In this document: one piece after another, positions 1 to 7,609 of the stretch
Position numbering within the stretch: the stretch's first letter is position 1
Layout: every line of letters begins with the position of its first letter
Assembly: GCF_002807035.1 (NCBI RefSeq)
Contig: NZ_NIUC01000001.1
Location: forward strand, 868,001-932,000
Direction: 5' to 3'
Source: Algoriphagus formosus
GTDB lineage: Bacteria > Bacteroidota > Bacteroidia > Cytophagales > Cyclobacteriaceae
DNA: 64,000 nucleotides
Notes under the pieces: model-generated
What the model was told of the DNA's origin: nothing
What the model saw: only the letters and a program-made list of their open reading frames with translations
Database searches by the model: none
Position numbers and translations under genes: made by a program

Positions 1-1407
1 ACGGACTATATTTTGACCTCTTTGAGCATACCATCGCACATCGATTCCCATCTCACAATAGGTCGAGCAGTTTCCACATGAGATACATTGACCTCCATTA
101 GTAGTAATTCTAAATCTAGACTTGAATCGCTGCACCATACCCAAGTAAGCAGCCAAGGGACAGCCAAATCGACACCATACACGATTACCCATAAAAGGAT
201 AAAATCCTGTCCCGACTACTCCTGCAAATGCAGATCCGATTGCAAAGCCATAAAATGAATGAAGCTGATTGGTCACATTTCCAAGAAAGCTGAATGCTGA
301 AAAGTAGTTAGCAATCGTAAGAGCGGTCATCACTACCGCCAAAACCAATACTCCGTGAATCAAATAGCGCTCGATTTTCCAGGATTTTAGGGATTTATCT
401 GAAAGCTGCCGGTAAGGATCTCCCACAGTCTCCGCCAATCCGCCGCATCCACAAACCCACGAACAGTACCATCGCTTTCCGTAGAAATAAGTGAATAAAG
501 GCACTCCAACCACAATCAACAGTATTCCCCAAATCAGCATAAACATCCCGATTGCCCCTGAGCTAGTCAAGGTTTCTATTCGATAATCATAGAAAAATGA
601 ATAGTCAAGCGGCCAAATATTCTTAAAGTCAAAGTAAGGCTTATTCAACAGGACAAGGATTTCAGGAATCAAAAAAGCGAATGCAGTCTGGAAAAACATT
701 ACAGAAGCAGTGCGGATTTGCTGGTAGCGATTGCCCTTGTATTTCCTAAACATCCGTACTCCCATTACCAAAATGGCAAGCGTATAAATCAACCCATACA
801 AAAACCACTGACTTGCAGGATTCCCTGAAAGAATGAGACTCAAAGGCTCCACCATCCATACCAGATTGACCATATAAGCTGGGAACCAATACAAAATCAC
901 ATAAAAAAGGATCAAATAGCTTCCTGTCAACATGCCAAGCCAACCTCTATTTTTCATTTTGGAATGAAAAATTCCATTGTTCTTGATTCCTTCAGGCTCT
1001 CCTTTAAATTTTGGCAAATTGTAAAAAAGCCCTCCGAGTACAGTCAGGCCAATACTGACAAAAAGGAAAAGCCATGGATGGTTTTGGACGGGACTTGAAA
1101 GAGAAGCTTTAGCCAAAGGAAAACTGTAATCATCCCAAATGACTTGGTCCCATTTGGATTCAGCTTTTAGCTCGGAATTGTAGTCATCTACCTTTTGATT
1201 AAGCTCCCGAATGAAACTGAATGAACTTGAGTACTCCTTACCATACATGGGCGCCAATAACTCCTTCATCTTTTCTTGATGAATATCCTTGGTATTGTCA
1301 AGCACAATCGCCTCAGAAATGGTGTATTCACCCAAAAAGGGAATGACTGTGAAAGCCAGTAATCCTGTCAGAAATAAGGTAAGCCCGATTAGTTGAATGT
1401 ACTTCAT
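1..1407 (-). CDS. Polytopic membrane 4Fe-4S binding protein (NapH/NosR-like), 3' end outside window
   Basis: The reading frame is open from the ATG at 1407 to the window edge (469 codons), so the C-terminus is missing. An N-terminal TM segment is followed by a soluble stretch of about 100 residues and then several TM helices. Three cysteine groups can be seen: C315/C319/C321 in WYCSWVCGCGG, C412/C416 in VWCRFGCP, and C441/C444/C447/C451 in CISCGNCSTYC, a classical 4Fe-4S motif. This arrangement is typical of membrane electron-transfer proteins of the NapH/NosR/CcoG type. The start codon overlaps the stop of the upstream FAD oxidoreductase gene by 4 bp (ATGA), so the two are probably translationally coupled and may exchange electrons. 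The exact physiological partner is not known from the sequence. Confidence 0.8.
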   Translation of the reverse strand, partial: MKYIQLIGLTLFLTGLLAFTVIPFLGEYTISEAIVLDNTKDIHQEKMKELLAPMYGKEYSSSFSFIRELNQKVDDYNSELKAESKWDQVIWDDYSFPLAKASLSSPVQNHPWLFLFVSIGLTVLGGLFYNLPKFKGEPEGIKNNGIFHSKMKNRGWLGMLTGSYLILFYVILYWFPAYMVNLVWMVEPLSLILSGNPASQWFLYGLIYTLAILVMGVRMFRKYKGNRYQQIRTASVMFFQTAFAFLIPEILVLLNKPYFDFKNIWPLDYSFFYDYRIETLTSSGAIGMFMLIWGILLIVVGVPLFTYFYGKRWYCSWVCGCGGLAETVGDPYRQLSDKSLKSWKIERYLIHGVLVLAVVMTALTIANYFSAFSFLGNVTNQLHSFYGFAIGSAFAGVVGTGFYPFMGNRVWCRFGCPLAAYLGMVQRFKSRFRITTNGGQCISCGNCSTYCEMGIDVRWYAQRGQNIVR

Positions 1408-2759
1408 AGCTTCGCTCCGATCAATCTTTTAAAGAATGAGGGTTTAGAGATTTTCATGGTAATATTATTTTCTTCAGCATACTTTCTTTGGATTGCTGAG
1501 ATATAGGGTGCGAAAAACTCTGGATCAAAATTAGCCTTATCCAAATTTTGAATCACTTTTTGCCCAGACCACTGTTCCCGGATAGCTTTATCAAAGAACT
1601 CATGTCTAAGCCTAAACCCAAAATTATTCACTCCCAAAATTCTTCCGTCTGAATCACAAAGCATGCGGAAACAGACTTTACCAGAACTGTGCTCCCAATA
1701 GAAATTTAAGACTTGACTTTCATCCCAATCGGCGGGAACCTGTCCATACGTTTGGTATTCAATATCCAAAAATTTAGCTGAATTGAACCAAACACCAGGC
1801 TTATAGGGTGTAGGCTTACCCAGAATAGTTTGGGCCAAAGTCTCCCCATGCATTCTCCCGGTATACCATACTTGTTCGATTAGATTTCGGTTCTTATCGG
1901 GTTTTTCTCGAAACTGTGCACAGTCCCCTATGGCAAATACATCCTTGAGATTGGTTTGAAATAACTGATCAACCAGAATTCCTCTATCCACGTCCAATTC
2001 TGTGCCTTTCAGAAAATCTATATTTGGACTTACTCCTGCGGTTAAACCCACAAATTGACAGGGAATTTCCTCGCCAGACTTTGTTTTTACCGCCTTGACT
2101 TTTCCACTTCCATCGGATATTATCTCCTCAAGCTCCGTATTGACCCTCAAATCAAAATGATGCTCTCGGATATGCCTCCCTACCATTTCTGATTCCTCCT
2201 CAGGGAGAATATTTCTCCAAAAACCAGACTCGCGAACCAAAAAAGTCACTTCAATATTTTTGTAGGCTAACATTTCAGCCATTTCAATTCCAATCAGCCC
2301 TCCCCCTACAATCACCGCTTGCTTCACTCCCGATTCGGTGTTCTTTTCCATCAATTCCAAATCCTGTTTGGAATACAATCCCTGCACACCCGTCAAATCC
2401 TGACCAGGCCAGCCAAATTTATTAGGCTTTGATCCAGTAGCTAAAACCAATTGGTCGTAAGTGATGGTTTTTCCGCTTTGGCAGTATAATTTTTTCCCTT
2501 CGAAATCCACTTTCTCAACCCAATCTTGAACAAGGTCAATCCGGTTTTTCTCCCAAAACCAATTCTCGTATGGTTGCGTGTGCTCGAATTTCATGTGCCC
2601 CATGTACACATACATCAGGGCTGTTCGGGAAAAGAAATATTTACTTTCACCGGAGATTACGGTTATTTGAATTTTATCATCACCTTTTCGGAGATGTCGC
2701 GCACAGGTGATCCCTGCTATTCCATTACCTAAGATGACAATATGTTTGCTTGGACTCAT
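1404..2759 (-). CDS. FAD/NAD(P)-dependent pyridine nucleotide-disulfide-type oxidoreductase
   Basis: This 451-residue protein has two Rossmann dinucleotide motifs: ILGNGIAGITCARHL near residue 10 for FAD, and VIVGGGLIGIEMAEML near residue 150 for NAD(P)H. The FAD-closing motif FAIGDCAQF lies near residue 275. This is the architecture of nitrite-reductase/rubredoxin-reductase-like flavoproteins. There is no redox-active CxxxxC disulfide near the first Rossmann motif, so a simple NADH-to-acceptor electron transferase is more likely than a disulfide reductase. It has no signal peptide and is probably cytoplasmic. It overlaps the downstream Fe-S membrane protein gene by ATGA, which suggests a joint electron-transfer role. 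The substrate is not identifiable. Confidence 0.85.
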   Translation of the reverse strand: MSPSKHIVILGNGIAGITCARHLRKGDDKIQITVISGESKYFFSRTALMYVYMGHMKFEHTQPYENWFWEKNRIDLVQDWVEKVDFEGKKLYCQSGKTITYDQLVLATGSKPNKFGWPGQDLTGVQGLYSKQDLELMEKNTESGVKQAVIVGGGLIGIEMAEMLAYKNIEVTFLVRESGFWRNILPEEESEMVGRHIREHHFDLRVNTELEEIISDGSGKVKAVKTKSGEEIPCQFVGLTAGVSPNIDFLKGTELDVDRGILVDQLFQTNLKDVFAIGDCAQFREKPDKNRNLIEQVWYTGRMHGETLAQTILGKPTPYKPGVWFNSAKFLDIEYQTYGQVPADWDESQVLNFYWEHSSGKVCFRMLCDSDGRILGVNNFGFRLRHEFFDKAIREQWSGQKVIQNLDKANFDPEFFAPYISAIQRKYAEENNITMKISKPSFFKRLIGAKL

Positions 2760-2786
2760 GAAGATTTCTTGATGATCAAAGATAGC

Positions 2787-3539
2787 CTATTCATTTAGAC
2801 TCCAGTCATAGTCCAGATGACTGATTTTGGCATTGGAAGAGAGTTTGACTTTGGAATATTGGTTTAAAAAATCAATCAAGCTTCCATTTTTGGTAAAATC
2901 ACCCTTGAACCACGAAAATATGGATGAGACTTCAGCCTTATCTTTTGAAATCTTATTTCGCTTAGGGTCATTGATAAATGATATGGCTACTTGATCTAAT
3001 TGCTGATCAATTCTTTCCGGAACAAAGGCTTCATTTAGCAGAGGCGGGCATGAAAAAGATGCACAATTAATGGCAAAGTGAATCCTTGGTTCTTCAAATT
3101 CTTTGCGAAGAATACCATGTTCTATTTCATCTAGACTACTTTCCTGACCCCCTATTTTGAAAAACTTATAGTGCCAAACATCTTTGATAAGGGGGATTTT
3201 CAATTTGGGGCCCAGGTCTCGTATGCTTTCCACAGGATAATTATCTACAATCAGCTTAACGGTAAAGGCATTATAAGCATTGATCCAGTAGGCAAGTTGC
3301 TCTTCTTCAGACCATTTTTCTCGGTCAGGGGGATTATTGCTAAGGGTATTGAGATAGGCTTCCAGCTTTTCCTGGTCATTTATAAAACCTCGGTAGTTGA
3401 CCATTCCATCCTCTTTCACATGCTTACCGAGGAGTTCATTCCAGACGCTGTGATCTGGCGGAGCGGTATTGATGCCTCCAAGATCAGAAGCTCCGCAGCT
3501 GAGAAGTGAAAACACTAAAGCAATCATGAGATTATACAT
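2787..3539 (-). CDS. DUF547 domain lipoprotein
   Basis: The protein has 250 residues. The N-terminus MYNLMIALVFSLLSCG ends in a lipobox (LLSC), so it is probably lipidated and exported. The rest matches the DUF547 family: EEQLAYWINAYNAFTVKLIV near the middle, followed by FAINCASFSCPPLLNEAF with paired cysteines. DUF547 is common in marine Bacteroidota and Proteobacteria and its biochemical function is not established. It lies 27 bp upstream of the FAD oxidoreductase gene in the same direction and 78 bp downstream of the rhodanese gene, so it probably belongs to the same redox cluster. Confidence 0.85.
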   Translation of the reverse strand: MYNLMIALVFSLLSCGASDLGGINTAPPDHSVWNELLGKHVKEDGMVNYRGFINDQEKLEAYLNTLSNNPPDREKWSEEEQLAYWINAYNAFTVKLIVDNYPVESIRDLGPKLKIPLIKDVWHYKFFKIGGQESSLDEIEHGILRKEFEEPRIHFAINCASFSCPPLLNEAFVPERIDQQLDQVAISFINDPKRNKISKDKAEVSSIFSWFKGDFTKNGSLIDFLNQYSKVKLSSNAKISHLDYDWSLNE

Positions 3540-3617
3540 AAATTCATTATTTCTAATTGAAGTTTGAATAAAGGTAAAGACTATTAGAAAAGTAAACCGT
3601 CGTCAAAAAGACAGGTT

Positions 3618-4124
3618 TCAATAAACCTTTTCTCCTTTGTTGAGCCATACTCCCCAGGCCCGGTTATAAGCATGCACTTTTTTGGTCTGACCCAAAGAGT
3701 CATAAACCGGCAATCCATCATTTACCCATTGGAAGATCCCACCGTAAAGATTTACGACATTGAAGCCCTCTTGGACCAACTTTTTACCAATATCCTGAGA
3801 TCGGGCTCCAACCGAACAATAGACCAATACAGGTTTATCAGGATCTAGCTTTTCAAAAACCACCTCTGAAAAATCATCATATCCAACACAAATTGCTCCC
3901 TCTAAATGGCTGACCTCATACTCCTCTTTTTCTCGGGTATCCAAGATTTGGTACTTAGACAGACTTTCGATTTCATTGGGATAAATGACAGGGAAATCTG
4001 AATCGTAAAGCGTATTCAGCATGGTACGATAAGCCAAGGACTGACCATTTGAGGAGAAGGCCAAAAATGAAATGGCACAGTAAATAATGAAAGCTTTAGA
4101 AGGCAATAAACATTTTGAAATCAT
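3618..4124 (-). CDS. Exported rhodanese-like protein
   Basis: The protein has 168 residues and an N-terminal hydrophobic segment ending in SNGQSLA that looks like a signal peptide, so the domain should act outside the cytoplasm. The single rhodanese domain contains the ILDTREKEEYEVSHLEGA strand/helix and the active-site loop VYCSVGARS, in which the cysteine is present. Rhodaneses move sulfane sulfur via this cysteine, but the acceptor here is unknown. It sits between a Crp/Fnr regulator (35 bp upstream) and the DUF547 gene. From memory, similar rhodanese, DUF547 and Fe-S sets occur near arsenosugar genes in some Bacteroidota; nothing in this window proves that link. Confidence 0.85.
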   Translation of the reverse strand: MISKCLLPSKAFIIYCAISFLAFSSNGQSLAYRTMLNTLYDSDFPVIYPNEIESLSKYQILDTREKEEYEVSHLEGAICVGYDDFSEVVFEKLDPDKPVLVYCSVGARSQDIGKKLVQEGFNVVNLYGGIFQWVNDGLPVYDSLGQTKKVHAYNRAWGVWLNKGEKVY

Positions 4125-4159
4125 AAAGCCTAAACCCCAATTTGGCTTGGGAGGTTCTA

Positions 4160-4873
4160 TCAGGCGTAAAAATCTGAAAGCCGCGCGAGACCTCTTCGAT
4201 CCTTGATGATGATTTTCTTTCCTTCAAATTCAATTAGATTATCCTTTTTGAATTCGGAGAGTAGTCGAATCACCGACTCCGTAGCCGTACCCACGATTCC
4301 GGCTATCTCTTCCCGGCTGAGAACCAGGTCAATTTTTTGGGCTTCGTCACCTTCCACACCATAGCTGCTCGCCAAGAGAAGAAGCGTGTAAGCAAGTCGC
4401 TCCCGAATACTCTTTTGGGTGGCATCTGTCAGTTTATCCTCCATGATATTGAGTTCATGGCTTAGCTGTTTCGTCACCCGCTTAAAGAATTGTGTGTTTC
4501 CAAAAAGAGTTTCTAAAAATGATTCTTTAGGTATAAAGCATATTTTCGCATCCTCGACAATCATCGCCGAAGTAGTATAATTTTCTTCCCCCAAAAGTGC
4601 TGAATAGCCCAAGAAGTCACCAGCTTTAGCTAGATGTATAATTTGATCTTTCCCATTTGAAGCTGTTTTGTAAACTTTGACCACTCCAGCATTGATACAG
4701 AATATTCCTAAAGGCTTGGTGCCTTCATAGAATAGAATTTGCCCTTTTCGGTGCGAAATCAAGTTTTTACTCTCAGAGATACTGCAGATATGAGATTCTG
4801 ACAAATCAGAAAGCAAGGAATATTTTCTGCTGGCGCAAAGTTCGCAAGGAAGTTGTTTTACTGAATTAGACAT
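4160..4873 (-). CDS. Crp/Fnr family transcriptional regulator with FNR-like N-terminal cysteines
   Basis: I use the internal ATG at 4873 (MSNSVKQLPCELC, 237 residues). A 5' extension open to 4933 would overlap the upstream gene and adds residues unlike the family. Domains are a cyclic-nucleotide-binding-like beta roll (GQILFYEGTKPLGIFCINAG) and a C-terminal winged helix with recognition helix TATESVIRLLSEF, which keeps the E-x-x-x-R pattern of FNR proteins. Cysteines 10, 13 and 30 plus the Cys in GIFCINAG resemble the four ligands of the oxygen-sensing [4Fe-4S] cluster in E. coli FNR. It probably controls the adjacent redox cluster in response to oxygen or redox state. Cluster binding is an inference. 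Confidence 0.85.
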   Translation of the reverse strand: MSNSVKQLPCELCASRKYSLLSDLSESHICSISESKNLISHRKGQILFYEGTKPLGIFCINAGVVKVYKTASNGKDQIIHLAKAGDFLGYSALLGEENYTTSAMIVEDAKICFIPKESFLETLFGNTQFFKRVTKQLSHELNIMEDKLTDATQKSIRERLAYTLLLLASSYGVEGDEAQKIDLVLSREEIAGIVGTATESVIRLLSEFKKDNLIEFEGKKIIIKDRRGLARLSDFYA

Positions 4874-4929
4874 AGTGGGGTATTCATTAATGATTAAAAG
4901 GTAAAAAAAATGACTGAAATCATAAAATT

Positions 4930-5409
4930 TCAATGAGAAAATGGTGCTTTGGGTAGGTTTTTTTCTTGTAGAAATTGATTTCTTGTGAAGTCATATTTTA
5001 GAAATATGTGTGAGAATCCATTACTGAGAATCAAAAAGTTAGACTTGAGCTTGAAGTGATAGAGGACAGCCTGGTCCACTGTCTTTTGATTGATTGGGAC
5101 GTTGGGTGCCTTGCACTCCACCAATAAGTAAGGGGCGCCTTCTTGATTACGCACAAGTATATCCGTACGCTTTTGAAGTTTATTATAGGTCAACCCTCTT
5201 TCAGACACAAGGAGACCTTTCGGATATTGATTTTTCTCTACCAAAAAATAAATCCAATGCTGCCTTACCCATTCCTCCGGGGTCAGCACAAGATGTTTCT
5301 TTCGGATCGAATCAAAAATCAGTAATCTCCCTTCTTCTTCAGTGATCCTAGGATTACATTCGGGAAGGTTGAGTTGAGGAAATTTTTCTTTGAAGAGTAC
5401 CTCTTTCAT
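4930..5409 (-). CDS. HsdR N-terminal domain-like (PD-(D/E)xK fold) protein
   Basis: This 159-residue protein corresponds to the stand-alone HSDR_N family. It has the nuclease-fold core RTDILVRNQEG...LLVECKAPNVPI, where D, E and K fit the PD-(D/E)xK pattern. It is far too short for a type I restriction subunit, and no hsdM or hsdS gene is nearby. In Bacteroidota such single-domain copies are common housekeeping genes of unknown role. The gene is read on the minus strand between the HhH protein gene (28 bp upstream) and the Crp/Fnr gene. It should not be taken as evidence of a restriction system. Confidence 0.8.
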   Translation of the reverse strand: MKEVLFKEKFPQLNLPECNPRITEEEGRLLIFDSIRKKHLVLTPEEWVRQHWIYFLVEKNQYPKGLLVSERGLTYNKLQKRTDILVRNQEGAPYLLVECKAPNVPINQKTVDQAVLYHFKLKSNFLILSNGFSHIFLKYDFTRNQFLQEKNLPKAPFSH

Positions 5410-5437
5410 GCCCCAAAGATGGAGCTTGCTGACCAGA

Positions 5438-6103
5438 TTAAAAAGTCAAATAAGGAGCTATTTTTTGGATCCACTCCGGATCAAAAATCCGGATTTTAAG
5501 CAAGTCATCTGCTTGCTGAAAATTTCCGTGCTGATTGCGATAGGCTATAATAACTTTTGCCTGCCCATAACTGATATAGGGGTGCTTTGCTAGATCCTCC
5601 ACAGCAGCATCATTGATTGCCAATCGATTTCTGATTTCTCCGTCAAATTCAAAATATTCCCATATTCGATCTGCTACTTCAGGCTGTACTCCGTAAATAT
5701 CTTTCAATTGATCTTTTGAGAAAAAGCCTCCCATTGAAACTTCATATTTGATAATCCTAGCAGCTAAAGTTGGTCCTACTCCCGGAACAACTTGAAGTGT
5801 AATGGAATCTGCTTCCGAGAATGGAATTTTTCGAAGCCCCTGCATGGATCTATTGACAGTGTCCAATCCTACCCGGACCGGAAAAGGTGAAGAAACTTCC
5901 TCAAAACCCAACAATCGAAGCGAATCTGCGACCTCTAACAGATCCTTCTCCGTGGCAGGATCAATTTGCCTCGAAAACAATGAAAAAAGCTCAGGACTGA
6001 AGGCTAAAAAAGTCAGCACAGGAACTACTAATAAAAATCCTCTGGACTCTTTTCGGCTAAATCCAATTTCCCTTTTCAACCAATACAAAAAACGAAGTCT
6101 CAT
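5438..6103 (-). CDS. ComEA-like helix-hairpin-helix protein
   Basis: The protein has 221 residues. An N-terminal TM segment around residues 22-40 (GFLLVVPVLTFLAFS) anchors a domain with at least two helix-hairpin-helix motifs: LQVVPGVGPTLAARIIKYE and the later HPYISYGQAKVIIAYRNQHG. HhH motifs bind DNA without sequence preference, and ComEA-like proteins serve DNA uptake. The repeated HhH pattern is longer than in typical ComEA, and a role in competence here is only a possibility. It is divergent from hemA. Confidence 0.8.
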   Translation of the reverse strand: MRLRFLYWLKREIGFSRKESRGFLLVVPVLTFLAFSPELFSLFSRQIDPATEKDLLEVADSLRLLGFEEVSSPFPVRVGLDTVNRSMQGLRKIPFSEADSITLQVVPGVGPTLAARIIKYEVSMGGFFSKDQLKDIYGVQPEVADRIWEYFEFDGEIRNRLAINDAAVEDLAKHPYISYGQAKVIIAYRNQHGNFQQADDLLKIRIFDPEWIQKIAPYLTF

Positions 6104-6249
6104 ACTTCAATAGAATTGATCAATAACGGATAAGTTAAGAATATTGGCATTCAATTCAAATAATTCAGACCTTTGCTATCAATTTATTTAGACGGTTTCT
6201 AAATTGATTGATAAATGACATAAATCACATTTCCTCCACCTGTGTCTAT

Positions 6250-6257
6250 TAAATTTG
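6250..6257 (+). promoter_or_regulatory. Candidate -7 box of hemA (TAAATTTG)
   Basis: TAAATTTG matches the Bacteroidota -7 consensus TAnnTTTG and lies 18 bp upstream of the hemA ATG at 6276, implying a very short 5' leader. No TTG was found at the expected -33 spacing, so support is partial. Confidence 0.35.
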
Positions 6258-6275
6258 CGAGGCAAGAAGAATACT

Positions 6276-7544
6276 ATGCAATTTAAGTTCAGTGCAATAA
6301 GTTTATCCCACAAGACAGCTCCTGTTCAGATCCGTGAATTGATTGCTTTAGATGATCAATCTATTCATTCCATTCTGATCAAATTGAAGGAGTTTTTCAG
6401 TCTTCAAGATGCCCTCATACTCTCAACTTGCAATCGGACGGAAGTTTACTACTCACATGAACTGGATCTCAGTTCTGAAATAATCAAATTGATCGGGCTG
6501 GAAAAAGGAATTCCTGAGGTCACTGATTATTTGGAATATTTCGAGCTCTACAAAAATGATCAAGATTCTGTATCTCACCTTTTTCGAGTGGCAGTCGGTC
6601 TGGAAGCTCAGGTAGTAGGAGATATCCAAATTGCTAATCAGGTCAAAAGAGCCTATCAAACCTCTGTTGATCTAGACATGGCAGGTCCATTTTTGCATCG
6701 TTTGATGCACACCGTTTTCTTCACCAACAAGCGTGTGGTGCAGGAGACTGCTTTCAGAGACGGTGCAGCCTCGCTTTCCTATGCCACCATCGAATTGATG
6801 GAAAGTTTGACTTCCAATACCTATCAACCTCGAATTTTATTGATTGGTCTTGGGGAAATAGGTGAAGATGTAGCAAAAAACATGGTCTACCTTCCTGACG
6901 CGAAAGTTAAGATTTCCAATCGTACACAAGAGAAGGCAGAAATTATAGCTGCTGAGTTGGGTTTTGAGGTGGTTCCATTTGATCAATTAGATCAAGCAAT
7001 GGATGAGGCAGATGTGATTGTTTCTTCCATTCACAGAAACGACCCTTTTATCACCAAGGAACTCATCAGTCGTTTCAAAATCCAATCATACAAACTTCTG
7101 ATTGATCTCTCTGTCCCTAGATCCATTGAAACTACTGTGGAAGAAGTACCTGGGGTGATTCTATACAACGTAGATAATATTCGAAGCAAAGCTTCTGAGG
7201 CTCTTGATAAAAGACTTTCTTCGATTCCTGATGTGGAAAAACTGATTTCAGAATCAATTGACGAATTCTACAATTGGAAAAAGGAAATGATGGTCTCTCC
7301 TACCATCAATAAATTAAAGCAGTCACTGGAGCAAATTCGCTTAGAGGAAATGTCCCGGTTCCTCAAAAATGCATCTGAGGATGAAGTGGCCATCATCGAT
7401 AAGATTACCAAAAGCATGATGCAAAAAATCCTCAAGGTTCCGGTAATTCAGTTAAAGAATGCTTGTAAGCGGGACGAGGCAGAGGAAATGATCGAGATTA
7501 TTTCAGACCTATTCGATCTTGACAAGATTAAATCAGATAAATAA
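6276..7544 (+). CDS. hemA: Glutamyl-tRNA reductase
   Basis: HemA reduces glutamyl-tRNA(Glu) to glutamate-1-semialdehyde with NADPH, the first committed step of C5-pathway tetrapyrrole synthesis. The 422-residue protein starts MQFKFSAISLSHKTAPVQIR. It carries the catalytic-cysteine motif ILSTCNRTEVY, the tRNA/substrate stretch VVGDIQIANQVKRAYQ, the NADPH Rossmann motif LLIGLGEIGEDVAKNM, and a C-terminal helical dimerisation domain. I chose the ATG at 6276 rather than the in-frame TTG at 6255, which would fall in the candidate -7 box. Its pathway partner hemL is in this window at about 31 kb. A strong hairpin terminator follows. Confidence 0.95.
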   Translation: MQFKFSAISLSHKTAPVQIRELIALDDQSIHSILIKLKEFFSLQDALILSTCNRTEVYYSHELDLSSEIIKLIGLEKGIPEVTDYLEYFELYKNDQDSVSHLFRVAVGLEAQVVGDIQIANQVKRAYQTSVDLDMAGPFLHRLMHTVFFTNKRVVQETAFRDGAASLSYATIELMESLTSNTYQPRILLIGLGEIGEDVAKNMVYLPDAKVKISNRTQEKAEIIAAELGFEVVPFDQLDQAMDEADVIVSSIHRNDPFITKELISRFKIQSYKLLIDLSVPRSIETTVEEVPGVILYNVDNIRSKASEALDKRLSSIPDVEKLISESIDEFYNWKKEMMVSPTINKLKQSLEQIRLEEMSRFLKNASEDEVAIIDKITKSMMQKILKVPVIQLKNACKRDEAEEMIEIISDLFDLDKIKSDK

Positions 7545-7565
7545 TTCGGTTCAATAACATAGATG

Positions 7566-7595
7566 AAGACCAAAGAAGTAGCTTTCTTTGGTCTT
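7566..7595 (+). terminator. Rho-independent terminator after hemA
   Basis: A perfect 12-bp stem (AAGACCAAAGAA/TTCTTTGGTCTT) with a 6-nt loop, followed by an A/T-rich tail, sits 22 bp after the hemA stop. Confidence 0.8.
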
Positions 7596-7609
7596 TATTA
7601 TTCTAGGAC

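Noticed and set aside
2769..2779. TTGATGATCAA as an FNR site before the FAD oxidoreductase gene
   Set aside because: The half-sites are separated by 1 bp rather than 4.
4126..4155. Hairpins between the crp and rhodanese genes as an attenuator
   Set aside because: Two short alternative stems (AAGCC/GGCTT and CCCAA/TTGGG) without a T-run; too weak to call.
4930..5409. Type I restriction system
   Set aside because: Only a stand-alone HsdR_N-like domain; no helicase part, hsdM or hsdS.
6255..6275. TTG start for hemA
   Set aside because: The ATG at 6276 matches the family N-terminus, and the TTG falls within the candidate -7 box.
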